Shown here in pieces: positions 25,126 to 34,748 of a stretch of DNA of 64,000 nucleotides. A model generated the notes under the pieces. That model made no database searches and had not been told where the DNA came from. It saw only the letters and a list, made by a program, of their open reading frames with translations. Origin of the DNA: Mobiluncus sp034180645 (lineage in GTDB: Bacteria; Actinomycetota; Actinomycetes; Actinomycetales; Actinomycetaceae); the NCBI RefSeq assembly GCF_034180645.1, contig NZ_JAXFNY010000016.1, forward strand, positions 71,939 through 135,938, given 5' to 3'. The translations under genes and the position numbers were made by a program. Numbering within the stretch: the stretch's first letter is position 1; each line of letters begins with the position of its first letter.

Positions 25126-26907
25126 CTAGATCCGCGTGTCCGTAAGACCGCAGAAGGCATCGACCGGACTGACCCCCTTGAACTGAGATTTGCCCTCCAG
25201 CTTGTCCACCAGGGCTTGCAGCGTGAAAGGTTTATCGTCGTAGCAGTTGATATAGGTCTTGACCTGCGGCACGTCCACCAGGGCGTAGGGCGTGGCGGTG
25301 GACACATAGATAGTGGGCAGTTCATGGACATACCAGGGTATATCCACCGTCCCCTTCGTGGCCGGCCACATCACTCTCTCGGTAGGCTGCATCATGCCGT
25401 CAATCTTGGAAATCAGGAGCACCAGGTCGTAACGCTCGGTGAGGTTTGCAATCGGCGCCTTACCGGCATAAACATTCTTGACTGCTTCCCCCTGTTCCTC
25501 CGGGGTCATCTCGGCGAGTTTATCCAATAGGGATTCGTGACGATCCACTTCGTAGCCACGTTCACGCAATATTTCCGCTACGCGGTCCGCCGGGTGAGTC
25601 GCTTCCCCACCGCCTCCGAAAGCCCTCGAAATCGGATTTTGCGGCCCGGAAACCGAAACCACCAGCACGCGGCGGTGCGTGGCGGGAGAAATCGGCAGGT
25701 TCTCAGGCTGCTTGTGCTTCACCAAAGTGATGGCGTCCTCCGCCAACTTCGGTGCCACCGCCGTGTTCTCGGGCAGCCCGATTCGGCTCATCGCCTCGGC
25801 TTTGGGGGTGAGGATTTCTTCTCGCGGGGTGCGGTGCAAGCCCAGACGCGCCTTCAACCCCAGGATTCTCTCCAGGGCATTCTGGAGGGTGTCTGCGCTG
25901 ATACGACCGTCTTTGACGCCCTGCATCATCCACGCAAAGTCCTCGTCGGGATCGTTGAAGAACAGGAACAGGTCGATTCCCGCCCCAATCGCCGCCGGGA
26001 GGATATCGCTGCGCTTCATGGCGCCCGTCATCGCCACCATGTGTGACGCGTCGGTGACGACGACGCCGTTAAACCCGAGTTTGCCTCGCAGCAGCCCCGT
26101 GATGAGTTCCGGGCTCAAGGTTGCTGGCAGCAAGTCGTCATCGCTGATTCCGGGGTTGAAGTGCTTTTGATAGGCCGGCTGCATAATGTGGCCCACCATG
26201 ATGGAGGGCAGCCCATCGTCAATCAAGCCTTTATACACCTTGCCGAAGGTCTGGTCCCACTGCTCGCAAGTGTAGGAGTTCACCGAATTCGACAGGTGCT
26301 GGTCGCGTTCGTCCAGTCCGTCGCCGGGAAAGTGCTTGGCTGCCGGCATGATGCCGGACTCCATAATGCCGCGCATATAGGCACGTGAGAGAGCCAGCAC
26401 GCGATCGGGGTCGTCGCTGAAGGCACGGTTGGACAGAATCGGGTTATGCCAGTTACGCATAATGTCCACAATCGGGGCAAAACTCCAGTTGCAGCCGATG
26501 GCCCCGGCTTCCACCCCGGAAACCCTGCCCATCTCGTAGGCGTATTTCTCGCCGAGTTCGCCAGGCGCCGCCCCGATTTTGACTTCGTAGCCCACGTAGG
26601 TGCCGTCTGTGCAGGCGCCGTTGCCACCGGCTTCGGTGTTCGCCGCAATCAGCAGCGGAATCTTGGATTTGGTTTGCAGAATGTAGTTCTGTTCCCAAAC
26701 CTCCTCCGCGCTGCCGGGGTTGTAGCGCACCGCTCCAATGTGGTAGCGGTCGAGCACATCGGTGAGGTATTCCTCAGAGCGCTCGGCCCCCATGTTTACA
26801 AAGAGCTGCCCGACTTTCTCTTCCAGACTCATATTCGCAATCGTGTCGCGCACCCACTTGGCGTCCTCTTCGCTGAGGTTATAGGGTTTAGCGCTCAAAT
26901 CAACCAT
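25126..26907 (-). CDS. Glycoside hydrolase family 3 (NagZ-like)
   Basis: A cytoplasmic GH3 enzyme of about 593 residues with no signal peptide. LEEKVGQLFVNMG opens the barrel. AAKHFPGDGLDERDQH (189-204) has the KHFPG and Asp-X-His that characterise NagZ-type beta-N-acetylhexosaminidases, in which His rather than a second-domain Glu serves as acid/base. The nucleophile is D286 in GVVVTDASHM. A second alpha/beta domain follows. ATG 26907 has AAAGGA upstream. Within the hexuronate operon it may release N-acetylglucosamine or another sugar from imported disaccharides; that is inference. Confidence 0.88.
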   Translation of the reverse strand: MVDLSAKPYNLSEEDAKWVRDTIANMSLEEKVGQLFVNMGAERSEEYLTDVLDRYHIGAVRYNPGSAEEVWEQNYILQTKSKIPLLIAANTEAGGNGACTDGTYVGYEVKIGAAPGELGEKYAYEMGRVSGVEAGAIGCNWSFAPIVDIMRNWHNPILSNRAFSDDPDRVLALSRAYMRGIMESGIMPAAKHFPGDGLDERDQHLSNSVNSYTCEQWDQTFGKVYKGLIDDGLPSIMVGHIMQPAYQKHFNPGISDDDLLPATLSPELITGLLRGKLGFNGVVVTDASHMVAMTGAMKRSDILPAAIGAGIDLFLFFNDPDEDFAWMMQGVKDGRISADTLQNALERILGLKARLGLHRTPREEILTPKAEAMSRIGLPENTAVAPKLAEDAITLVKHKQPENLPISPATHRRVLVVSVSGPQNPISRAFGGGGEATHPADRVAEILRERGYEVDRHESLLDKLAEMTPEEQGEAVKNVYAGKAPIANLTERYDLVLLISKIDGMMQPTERVMWPATKGTVDIPWYVHELPTIYVSTATPYALVDVPQVKTYINCYDDKPFTLQALVDKLEGKSQFKGVSPVDAFCGLTDTRI

Positions 26908-27005
26908 GTTTTTTCCTTTCCTAAATGTCACGTCGGACCGGGTTTCTTGTTGCGGAGGAACCCGGAATCCTCGCCGGAGATTGCTGCCCCGTCCCCAGAG
27001 GATTT

Positions 27006-28466
27006 TTAGTCTCCGTCAGGGGCACCCTGCGCAGCCTTCTTGGCTTCGCGACGCCGGCTCAGCTCCTCGGTATTGGCCATAACCTGTTTGCGGCTCAGAG
27101 GATAGATGAAGAGGAAAATCAGTCCCACAACCACAATAATGGCGGCAGGAACCAGCAGATAGAGAGTATAAATGCCCTGCAGAGTCTCGGGGGACTGGTG
27201 ACCTCCCGCTTTTGCGACCTCCGCATCGTAACCCACCGTGCTAATGGCGAATCCGACCAGCCAACCGGCCAGAGCTTGACCGAGCTTGCGTGCCCACGAG
27301 TAGATGGCATAAACCGTACCGTCGTCACGCTCCCCGCTCTTGAGTTCCTGATAATCCAGCACGTCAGTCAGCACAGCCCAGATGAGGATATTGAAGGTAT
27401 TGGGTCCCAACTGGATGAAGAAGAGAATCACCACGAAAACAACCGCGCTCTTGATTCCCAGCATCCAGGTCACGAAGCAGATTATGGAAGTAAAGAACAT
27501 TGCTCCCACAATGATTTCTTTCTTCCCCAGTTTCATAGCCATCGGGGTGGCAATAAGAGAGAGCAAGAATACCGGCACAATCGAAACTACCTGACCGGTG
27601 CTCATCATGCCGGCATCTTCAAAATAGTCCTTCCACAAGTAGGCCAGCGTGCCGCTCATCAAGAAGTTTGCCAGCAGGAACAGCAGCGCCCCGAGTACCA
27701 GTGCCCACAGCGGACGGTTCGTCAGCAGGGTCTTTAGGAAGCCCTGCGTATCACCGCCCTTTGCTTTTTCAGCAGCGATTTCTTCGCGGGTCTTGCGCTT
27801 GAAAACAATACGTTCGGTCACCATCGAGTAGCACGCCAGGTAGCAGGCGACGGCGCAAATTCCGCAGACAATAGCGGCACCAGCCATGCGGGTGGCGTCC
27901 ATCTTATTGTTGACGAAAATTACGCGAGGCAGCACGGCAGAAATCGTCAGAAAAGCCAGCTGACCACCCACGGAACGGAACACCGACAGCGAAGTGCGGT
28001 GCTTGGGATCGGTGGAAATAACCGCCGCCATGGAACCATAGGGAATATTAATCGAGGTATAGAAGATTGATCCCCAGATAAAGTAGGTAACCACCATATA
28101 GGTAACACGAACCGCATAACTGGAGTCCACCACGAACGGCATATACATCATGGTGGAAGCCAGGGCTACCGGGATACACATCCGCAGAATCCAGGGGCGG
28201 AAACGCCCTTTCTTACTGGGTTTCAGCAGGTCGAGCAGGCGCCCCATGCCGACATCGGTAAATGCATCCACGATACGCGCCACTAGGAACAAAGTTCCCA
28301 CGTGAGCCGGATTAATGCCCATGACATCGGTGTAAAACACCATGAAAAACATCATTTGGAGCAAAAAGGTGAAGTCGTTTCCGAAGTCACCGAACATATA
28401 GCCAATCTTGTCACGCAGCCCGAAAGGACGTTTTTTCGTTGCAGGCGTGGAGTTTGAGTTTGCCAT
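27006..28466 (-). CDS. Glycoside-pentoside-hexuronide (GPH):cation symporter
   Basis: A 486-residue, 12-helix transporter of the GPH family (MelB/GusB). The family opening is KIGYMFGDFGNDFTF, then YTDVMGINPAHVGTLFLVARIVDAFTDVGMGRL and RPWILR, and the cytoplasmic loop EIAAEKAKGG. Next to uidA it is most likely a glucuronide carrier. AAAGGA lies upstream of ATG 28466. It appears to be the first gene of the minus-strand hexuronate operon, divergent from uidA across 305 bp. Confidence 0.92.
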   Translation of the reverse strand: MANSNSTPATKKRPFGLRDKIGYMFGDFGNDFTFLLQMMFFMVFYTDVMGINPAHVGTLFLVARIVDAFTDVGMGRLLDLLKPSKKGRFRPWILRMCIPVALASTMMYMPFVVDSSYAVRVTYMVVTYFIWGSIFYTSINIPYGSMAAVISTDPKHRTSLSVFRSVGGQLAFLTISAVLPRVIFVNNKMDATRMAGAAIVCGICAVACYLACYSMVTERIVFKRKTREEIAAEKAKGGDTQGFLKTLLTNRPLWALVLGALLFLLANFLMSGTLAYLWKDYFEDAGMMSTGQVVSIVPVFLLSLIATPMAMKLGKKEIIVGAMFFTSIICFVTWMLGIKSAVVFVVILFFIQLGPNTFNILIWAVLTDVLDYQELKSGERDDGTVYAIYSWARKLGQALAGWLVGFAISTVGYDAEVAKAGGHQSPETLQGIYTLYLLVPAAIIVVVGLIFLFIYPLSRKQVMANTEELSRRREAKKAAQGAPDGD

Positions 28467-28771
28467 CGAAGTTCCTTTGCTTCTCGAATTCCCTCCCGGT
28501 TAGCAGCGTCGCTAGCAGGTAAACGAGGTACCACGTTGGGATAAAAACATCTTCACACCTTAAACAGAGGTTGCGGATGCAGTTGCCAATAATTGCCGAG
28601 AATTCTCCTCCAAAACCCCAAATAGGAAATATATTGGATAAAACGCGACTTTGTGGCAACTTTTAGCAACAACGTGGTATTGGGCTGATTTTCTGGTTGC
28701 ATTAGTTTTAGACGGGCAAAGCAGCCCGCACGGCAGGCCCCGAAGGCCGTAAAACAGTAAGGAGCCACCAA
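28467..28771. promoter_or_regulatory. Divergent control region between GPH symporter and uidA
   Basis: This 305-bp A+T-richer gap separates the two divergent hexuronate transcripts. It holds GTTGCCA at 28582-28588 followed 10 bp later by TTGCC at 28593-28597, and TGGCAAC at 28654-28660 followed 11 bp later by AGCAAC at 28665-28670. These are the same words as upstream of uxuB. I see no convincing terminator or small gene. AAGGAG precedes the uidA start. Confidence 0.4.
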
Positions 28772-30553
28772 ATGTTAGCTGTTCGCGAATCATCTTCCCG
28801 CAGCGTTTTCGTCCTCGACGGTATCTGGGACTTCACCGTAGACAAGGACAACCAAGGCGTGGAACAGCGTTGGTTTGCCGCGCCTCTGCCAGAGTCCACG
28901 ACGATGGCGGTACCGGCCTCGTTCAACGACGTGGTGACGGATGTGGCACTGCGCGACCACGTCGGATACCTGTGGTACCAACGCGAGGTGCGAGTCCCGC
29001 GCAACCTGGGCAGAGACCGTCTGGTGCTGCGATTCGGTTCCGCCACGCACTGCGCTATTGTCTGGGTAAACGACACCGAAGTCATGCGTCACGTCGGAGG
29101 ATACCTTCCTTTCGAAGCCGACATCACCGACCATATCAGCGGTAAAGAGACCTTCCGTTTGACCGTCGCGGTGGACAACCGCCTGTCTTGGAACAGCATT
29201 CCCCCGGGTTACGTCAAAACCGACTCTACAGGTAGGCGCGTTCAGACCTACTTCCACGACTTCTATAACTATGCCGGGATTCACCGCAGCGTGAAGCTCT
29301 ATACCCGTCCCGAAACCTACGTGAAAGACATCACCGTGGTCACCGAGATTGAAGGCACCACCGGCATTGTGAAATATGACGTAGTGACCGGCGGTAGCGG
29401 GGATGTGTCCGTGAAGTTGAAGTGCGCCGACGGCAAGGTTGTCGCCAGCGCTGACGGCACGCAGGGTACGCTCCGGGTGGAAGACGCGCATTTCTGGGCG
29501 CCGGGAGACGGATACCTCTATACCTTGGAGGTACACGCCGGCGAGGACGTGTACCCGCAGACCGTGGGGATTCGCACCGTAGAAGTCAAGGACTCCCAGT
29601 TCCTTATCAACGGCAAACCGTTCTATTTCCGAGGCTACGGGCGTCACGAAGACAATATCGTGCGCGGCAAGGCCCACGACGACGTCATGATGGTGCACGA
29701 CTTTGAACTGATGAAGTGGCAGGGAGCGAACTCCTTCAGGACTTCCCACTACCCTTACGCCGAAGAGGTGATGGATTATGCCGACCGGATGGGATTCGTT
29801 GTGATTGACGAAACTCCGGCGGTGGGTTTGAACACCGGGCTTGGCGGAGGAATCTTTGGAGACCAAGGCTTCAAGACCTTTTCTCCGGAAACTGTTAACG
29901 AGAAAACCCAGGAAGCACATCGGCGAGAAATCGAAGATTTGATTGCCCGCGACAAGAACCACCCCTGCGTAGTTATCTGGTCGATTGCGAACGAGCCAGA
30001 AACTAGCACGCCGGAATCACGGGAATACTTCGAGCCTCTGGCCGCCGCCGCCAAGGCGGCCGACCCCACCAGGCCGGTGGGTTACGTAAACGTGATGCTC
30101 TCCCCGCCAGAACTTGAAAAAATTACCGATCTCTTCGATGTGATTATGCTCAACCGCTACTACGGTTGGTACGTCAACACCGGGAACTTGGCGGATGCCG
30201 AAAAGGCGCTGCGCGACGAGCTGCGCGGCTGGATTGATGACTATCCTGGCAAGCCGATTATCTTTACCGAATACGGCCCGGACACCATGCCCGGGCAAGC
30301 CGACCTGTATCGTCGTCCCTGGTCAGAAGAGTTCCAGATTGATATGCTCGCTATGTTCCATCGGGTTTTCGACGACACCCCGCAGGTCGTCGGCGAACAG
30401 ATGTGGAACTTCGCTGACTTTTTGACGATGCCGGGAATCATGCGCGTGGGCGGCAACAAGAAGGGGATGTTCACGCGGGATCGCGCTCCCAAACCGGCCG
30501 CCTACGCCGTGAGGGCACGCTGGCTGGCTATGCGCGACGAGCTGGGCTGCTAG
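28772..30553 (+). CDS. uidA: Beta-glucuronidase (GH2)
   Basis: Hydrolyses beta-D-glucuronides. The 593 residues contain the GH2 sugar-binding domain (VFVLDGIWDFTVDKDNQG, HVGYLWYQREVRVP), the Ig-like domain, and the barrel. The acid/base Glu is E408 in WSIANEPETS and the nucleophile is E500 in IFTEYGPDTMPG. FRTSHYPYAEEVMDYADRMGFVVIDETPAVGL is a classic GH2 block. No signal peptide is present, so the enzyme is cytoplasmic and depends on glucuronide uptake by the adjacent symporter. AAGGAG precedes ATG 28772. Confidence 0.96.
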   Translation: MLAVRESSSRSVFVLDGIWDFTVDKDNQGVEQRWFAAPLPESTTMAVPASFNDVVTDVALRDHVGYLWYQREVRVPRNLGRDRLVLRFGSATHCAIVWVNDTEVMRHVGGYLPFEADITDHISGKETFRLTVAVDNRLSWNSIPPGYVKTDSTGRRVQTYFHDFYNYAGIHRSVKLYTRPETYVKDITVVTEIEGTTGIVKYDVVTGGSGDVSVKLKCADGKVVASADGTQGTLRVEDAHFWAPGDGYLYTLEVHAGEDVYPQTVGIRTVEVKDSQFLINGKPFYFRGYGRHEDNIVRGKAHDDVMMVHDFELMKWQGANSFRTSHYPYAEEVMDYADRMGFVVIDETPAVGLNTGLGGGIFGDQGFKTFSPETVNEKTQEAHRREIEDLIARDKNHPCVVIWSIANEPETSTPESREYFEPLAAAAKAADPTRPVGYVNVMLSPPELEKITDLFDVIMLNRYYGWYVNTGNLADAEKALRDELRGWIDDYPGKPIIFTEYGPDTMPGQADLYRRPWSEEFQIDMLAMFHRVFDDTPQVVGEQMWNFADFLTMPGIMRVGGNKKGMFTRDRAPKPAAYAVRARWLAMRDELGC

Positions 30554-30624
30554 AATCGCCGCGCCGTAACACAAGGAAACCGCCACCACCAGCAACACCG
30601 AGTGTAGACAAGGAAAGGAGGACA

Positions 30625-31629
30625 ATGTCGCACCGCAAGAAAGTCACAATTTACGACATCGCTGCAGATGTTGGCGTGGCGCCGTCCACTGTTTCTCGCG
30701 CGCTGTCTCGCCCGGATCGGGTCAGCGCCGACACCGCCGCGCGCATTTTTGCCGCAGCTGAGAGGCTGGGGTATTCCAGTGTGGGGGCAACCTACAGCGG
30801 GGATGCGCACCTGTCGAACATCCTGGTCCTGGTGGTGGCGGACTTGGCTAACCCCATCTACGAGGAAATTTCCGAAGGATTTCAACAGGCCGCCGGAGAT
30901 GCCGGTTACACAACCATTATCCTCAACACGCAGGAAAGCGGTGCCCTGGAACAGAAAACAATTCAGCAGATTATCGCTCGGGTGGACGGGGTGGCGTTGG
31001 CCGCTTCCCGTCTGGACGCCGGTTCAATCAATAAGATCGAGAAGCAGCGCCCCCTCGTGCTGCTCAACCGCTACATGAAGGGCCACACCTGCGTGATTCC
31101 TGAAACCGAACGCGGGATGACCCACGTATTTCGCTACCTCAGCGATTTGGGACACCGCAGTGTGCTTTACATCTCGGGACCGGAAATGTCGTGGGCGAAC
31201 GCGATTCGCTGGCGGGTTGCTTCCCAAATTGCACCGAAGTACGGTCTTACGCTCACCCACACCGACTATGTCTCCCCGGATCCGGCAGGAGGAGCGGAGG
31301 CATTCGTCACGTGGAACATCACCAATCGCACCAGCGCCGTGCTGGCTTTCAATGACCTGACGGCTGCCGGTTTCATGCGAGAGGCCCGTGCCCACCAGGT
31401 GCGGATTCCCCAGGATGTGTCGGTTGTCGGCATCGATAACTCTTTGTTGACGACACTCGTCTACCCGGAACTCTCCTCTTTGGCATCCGCCTCACAAGAG
31501 ATTGGTAAACGCGGAGCGGAATCTCTCATCTGGCAGGTGACGCACCGTTCCAGTCGGGAACGTAAACTCCTGCAACTCCCAATCGAGTTCATTCCCCGCG
31601 CTTCCACCGGACCGGCGAAAACGTCCTAG
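30625..31629 (+). CDS. LacI family transcriptional regulator
   Basis: A 334-residue LacI/GalR repressor. The DNA-binding head is VTIYDIAADVGVAPSTVSRALSRPDRVSADTAARIFAAAERLGY-like at the N-terminus. The effector domain has ILVLVVADLANPIYEEISEGFQQAAGDAGY, then LGHRSVLYISGP and VSVVGIDNS. AAAGGAGGA lies just before ATG 30625. Placed 71 bp after uidA on the same strand, it is the best candidate controller of the hexuronate genes, probably with glucuronate, fructuronate or a glucuronide as inducer. Confidence 0.93.
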   Translation: MSHRKKVTIYDIAADVGVAPSTVSRALSRPDRVSADTAARIFAAAERLGYSSVGATYSGDAHLSNILVLVVADLANPIYEEISEGFQQAAGDAGYTTIILNTQESGALEQKTIQQIIARVDGVALAASRLDAGSINKIEKQRPLVLLNRYMKGHTCVIPETERGMTHVFRYLSDLGHRSVLYISGPEMSWANAIRWRVASQIAPKYGLTLTHTDYVSPDPAGGAEAFVTWNITNRTSAVLAFNDLTAAGFMREARAHQVRIPQDVSVVGIDNSLLTTLVYPELSSLASASQEIGKRGAESLIWQVTHRSSRERKLLQLPIEFIPRASTGPAKTS

Positions 31630-31791
31630 GACGCAGGGTCTACCCCGATTGGAGGAAACCCCACCCGGTCGGCGGCGACCCTAGTTCCTAAAGGAATGCA
31701 CCTCATAATTGCTTTCACGTTCTCACGCCGGTCTTTGACGATTCCTAGATTCACTTTTCATCAGTTTTGCCCCTTCAGCGATAATGGACTC

Positions 31792-32412
31792 GTGACAACC
31801 GCTTTGATTCTGTCAACCCTCGCCCAAGCATTCGTGCTCTTCGTGGTCACTAACATCGACCACTTGATGCTGCTGACCTTATGGTTTGTCCACGGTCACC
31901 AGCGACCCGGCACAACGTTGCGTATCTGCGCAGGTCAATACCTCGGTTTCAGCGCTATTTTGGCAGCCACCGTGATCCTGAACCTGATTTCCGGTTTCGT
32001 CATACCCGAGGCGCAGCTTCATCTGCTGGGTCTGATACCGCTGGCACTGGGATTGAAAGCCGCAGTCTGCGAAATCCGGGAGCGCTTGCAGGCTCAAGAA
32101 TCTGAGGACGAGGACGAAGCAGAATCACAACTAAAAGGGAAAAACGTCAGCGTCGGCGCGGTCGCCCTGCTCACCATCGCGAACGGAGGCGACGAAATCG
32201 GGGTTTATCTGCCGGTTTTTGCCTTGTCGGCCTGGTGGCAAGTCGCTATATTCTGCGCAACGTTTCTGGTGCTGGCGGGTGCGCTGTTGGCTCTGGCGTG
32301 GTTCATTACCGGACGTTTAGGGCTCGCAGAGGTTCTGGAACGATTCGAGGCGGTGCTCTTTCCGAGTGTGCTTATCCTGCTCGGGGTGCTCATCCTCGCC
32401 GGATGGCTCTAG
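31792..32412 (+). CDS. CadD-like cadmium resistance/transport family membrane protein
   Basis: A roughly 206-residue integral membrane protein with five or six helices. FVLFVVTNIDHLMLLTLWF matches the family motif (TNIDD) and GQYLGFSAILA follows. A charged loop rich in Glu and Asp at about 100-120 separates the two halves. TIANGGDEIGVYLPVFA repeats the N-terminal motif in the second half. The start is taken as GTG 31792, because earlier residues lack similarity; the RBS is weak. The family exports Cd2+ or related cations, but the specificity here is unproven. Confidence 0.75.
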   Translation: MTTALILSTLAQAFVLFVVTNIDHLMLLTLWFVHGHQRPGTTLRICAGQYLGFSAILAATVILNLISGFVIPEAQLHLLGLIPLALGLKAAVCEIRERLQAQESEDEDEAESQLKGKNVSVGAVALLTIANGGDEIGVYLPVFALSAWWQVAIFCATFLVLAGALLALAWFITGRLGLAEVLERFEAVLFPSVLILLGVLILAGWL

Positions 32413-32592
32413 GCGGCACACGGTTATCCGGCCAGCTTTGTGTCCCCAGCGCAAACCACTGCCAGCACCTCTTTTATCCGCAGAGATGCCGAAGCAATTG
32501 TTTCTGCCGCTGGAAATGCCATAAAAATTGAAAAGGGAAACGAATCGATGGCGCCAACTGATAGTGGAATCGTGTGGCAGCTTGACTTCATC

Positions 32593-32645
32593 ATACGTCG
32601 CGCGGCTCGGCGAGGGTAAGCGGCGGGTGCTCGGCGCGATACTCC
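32593..32645 (-). pseudogene. Remnant of a nitroreductase 3' end (42-bp repeat, copy 2)
   Basis: On the minus strand these bases encode EYRAEHPPLTLAEPRDV and stop. They match the last codons of the nitroreductase at 17303-18016; the 42 bp at 32603-32644 differ at one base. The rest of such a gene is absent; nagB ends 37 bp upstream. The 190 bp between this remnant and the CadD-like gene hold nothing I recognise. Confidence 0.7.
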
Positions 32646-32681
32646 TATCCACGACAAGGGGTCATTGGCATGTTGCTTGGG

Positions 32682-33473
32682 CTACAGCCCCAGCCACGCC
32701 CCTTGGGGACGGTTGGCATAAACCTCGCGATAGAAATCCTGGCGCTCCAACTTCGCGGCGGCTGCCTCGTCCAGCAGCACCTTAACATTGTTGTGCAGCT
32801 GCAAAGCCGAACCGGTGCAAGAGATAGAGACCGGACCCTCCACCATGTCACGAACCGCGTCAGCTTTGTTAGAGCCAGTAGCAATGAGCAGGATTTTTCG
32901 CGCCCGCAAGATGGTGCCCACCCCTTGCGTGAGCGCGTGCCTAGGCACCTTATCAATGTCTCCGTCAAAGAATCGAGCGTTGTCGCGGCGGGTTTGGGCG
33001 GTCAACACCGCGGGGTGCGTCAAGGACTTTAAGGACGTGCCGGGTTCATTGAACGCAATATGCCCATCCGCTCCGATACCCAGAATCTGTATATCAATTC
33101 CGCCTACACCAACAATAGCCTGTTCATAACGTTGACATTCCGCTAACAAGTCCGTGGCTAGGCCGTCTTCTCCATATACCGAGTTATGGTCTATATCCGT
33201 GATATCGGCAAACTCCCGGCGAATAAAGTTATGGTACGCCTCGGGGTGATCCTGAGGCAGCCCCACGTATTCATCGAGCTGGAAAGCCTGTGCGCGGCTT
33301 AGAGACAAACTCCCGGCCTGAACCCGGCGTGAAAGTTCTTGATAAATTGGCAGCGGGCTAGAACCTGTCGCCACCCCCAGCACGGCATTGGGTTTGTCCG
33401 CGTAGACCTCGCAGATGGCCTCCGCAGCAACGACTGCTAAATCTTGCTCCGTTGGTTTAATAATGAGTTCCAT
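32682..33473 (-). CDS. nagB: Glucosamine-6-phosphate deaminase
   Basis: Converts glucosamine 6-phosphate to fructose 6-phosphate and ammonia. The 263 residues show VLGVATGSSPLPIYQEL, FQLDEYVGLPQDHPEAYHNFI with the catalytic Asp at about 67, and ILGIGADGHIAFNEPG with the ring-opening His at about 138, then RHALTQGVGTIL. GGAAGG lies upstream of ATG 33473. It is the last gene of the sialic acid operon. Confidence 0.97.
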   Translation of the reverse strand: MELIIKPTEQDLAVVAAEAICEVYADKPNAVLGVATGSSPLPIYQELSRRVQAGSLSLSRAQAFQLDEYVGLPQDHPEAYHNFIRREFADITDIDHNSVYGEDGLATDLLAECQRYEQAIVGVGGIDIQILGIGADGHIAFNEPGTSLKSLTHPAVLTAQTRRDNARFFDGDIDKVPRHALTQGVGTILRARKILLIATGSNKADAVRDMVEGPVSISCTGSALQLHNNVKVLLDEAAAAKLERQDFYREVYANRPQGAWLGL

Positions 33474-33524
33474 AATGATTACCTTCCATTGTTTTAATTT
33501 TCCGGCTAAGCTCCGAGTTCCATC

Positions 33525-34646
33525 TCAACGCACCTGCTGACCACGACGAAACACGTGTTGAACCTGCAGGGCACTCAACTCGACTACCAAGTCCGCGTAG
33601 GCCCCCGGTACCAACACTCCAATGTCTGTCCGACCCAGCAAAGCCGCAGGTCGAGCCGTAGCGGCATGAAGCGCCAACCAAATATCCACTCCTGCGGTAT
33701 AAGTTGCAAAACGTATCGCCCGGGACAGGGTCAGGGTGGAGCCGGCAATGGATCCGTTGGATTTTAAACGTGCTACCGCGTCACGAACTTCAACCTCGAG
33801 GGGCCCCAACAGATAATCTCCGTCCGGCGAGCCCGCGGCCGCCATCGCATCAGTAACCAAGACTGTGTCCCGCCCTTTGGCATCAAACACGAACTTCACG
33901 GTGGCCGGGTGGGAATGTACGCCGTCAGCGATGATTTCTACCGGCAATCCCGGCGTTTCCAAGGCGGCCACGATGGGCCCAGGCTGGCGGTGATGAATCG
34001 GTTTCATCGCGTTGAACAGGTGGGTGACATTTTGCGCCCCATTGGCCAGTGCGGCTTTCATCGTGTCGTAGTCTGCGTTCATATGTCCTGGAGCGGCAAT
34101 GATTCCTTGTGACACCAGCCAGCGCACGGCCTCCAACCCGCCGCGACGTTCAATAGCGAGGGTCACCATTTTCACCGGACCAGCTTGGCAGAGGCGCTGG
34201 ACCTCGTCCAGAGCCGGGTCGCGCAGCAGCTTGGGGTCATGGGCTCCCTTGTATTCCTCAGCCATCCACGGGCCCTCCAAGTGGACGCCCAAAATTTCAC
34301 CGGCGTCATAGAGCGGCGCCAAATCCTGAATCTGGGATTCCAAGTGGTCCAAAGTGTCCGTGACCAGGCTGGCCATAATGGAAGTCGTACCCTCGTTACG
34401 GTGGGTGGCGATGACGGTACGGGCCGCCTCAGCCCCGTTAGTGAAAGCCTCTCCCCCGCCGCCGTGAGAATGAATATCCACGAATCCGGGGGCGAGGATA
34501 GCCGTCCCAAAATCCACATCGGCCCGGACTTGTGCGGCCGCCGGCCCGCTGAGAACCTCAGCGATACGGTCATTTTCCACCCGCACTGCCCCCGGTCCTA
34601 GGACCTGGTTACCATCGAATAACGTGTCTGCGCGATAGATTGTCAT
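33525..34646 (-). CDS. nagA: N-acetylglucosamine-6-phosphate deacetylase
   Basis: Removes acetate from GlcNAc-6-P. The metal-dependent amidohydrolase has its HxH in APGFVDIHSHGGGGEAFT (H59, H61). Also visible are LGVHLEGPWMAEEYKGAHD, AAPGHMNADY, NVTHLFNAMKPIHHRQPG with the catalytic-site His, and VLVTDAMAAAGSPDG with the catalytic Asp. It has a normal length of 373 residues. It lies 51 bp upstream of nagB and 102 bp after nanE. Confidence 0.96.
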   Translation of the reverse strand: MTIYRADTLFDGNQVLGPGAVRVENDRIAEVLSGPAAAQVRADVDFGTAILAPGFVDIHSHGGGGEAFTNGAEAARTVIATHRNEGTTSIMASLVTDTLDHLESQIQDLAPLYDAGEILGVHLEGPWMAEEYKGAHDPKLLRDPALDEVQRLCQAGPVKMVTLAIERRGGLEAVRWLVSQGIIAAPGHMNADYDTMKAALANGAQNVTHLFNAMKPIHHRQPGPIVAALETPGLPVEIIADGVHSHPATVKFVFDAKGRDTVLVTDAMAAAGSPDGDYLLGPLEVEVRDAVARLKSNGSIAGSTLTLSRAIRFATYTAGVDIWLALHAATARPAALLGRTDIGVLVPGAYADLVVELSALQVQHVFRRGQQVR

Positions 34647-34748
34647 GTTGTTCCGGTTTCCTCTCAGTTTGTCCGCAAGTATTGTGAGACGTATGCTCCT
34701 GCACCAGTAGCCTTCCCCGTGAATGTAGACAGGTAGCGTCCCACGCAG

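Noticed and set aside
28790..29962. A 390-codon minus-strand reading frame inside uidA
   Set aside because: It is a shadow of a convincing GH2 enzyme with both catalytic glutamates.
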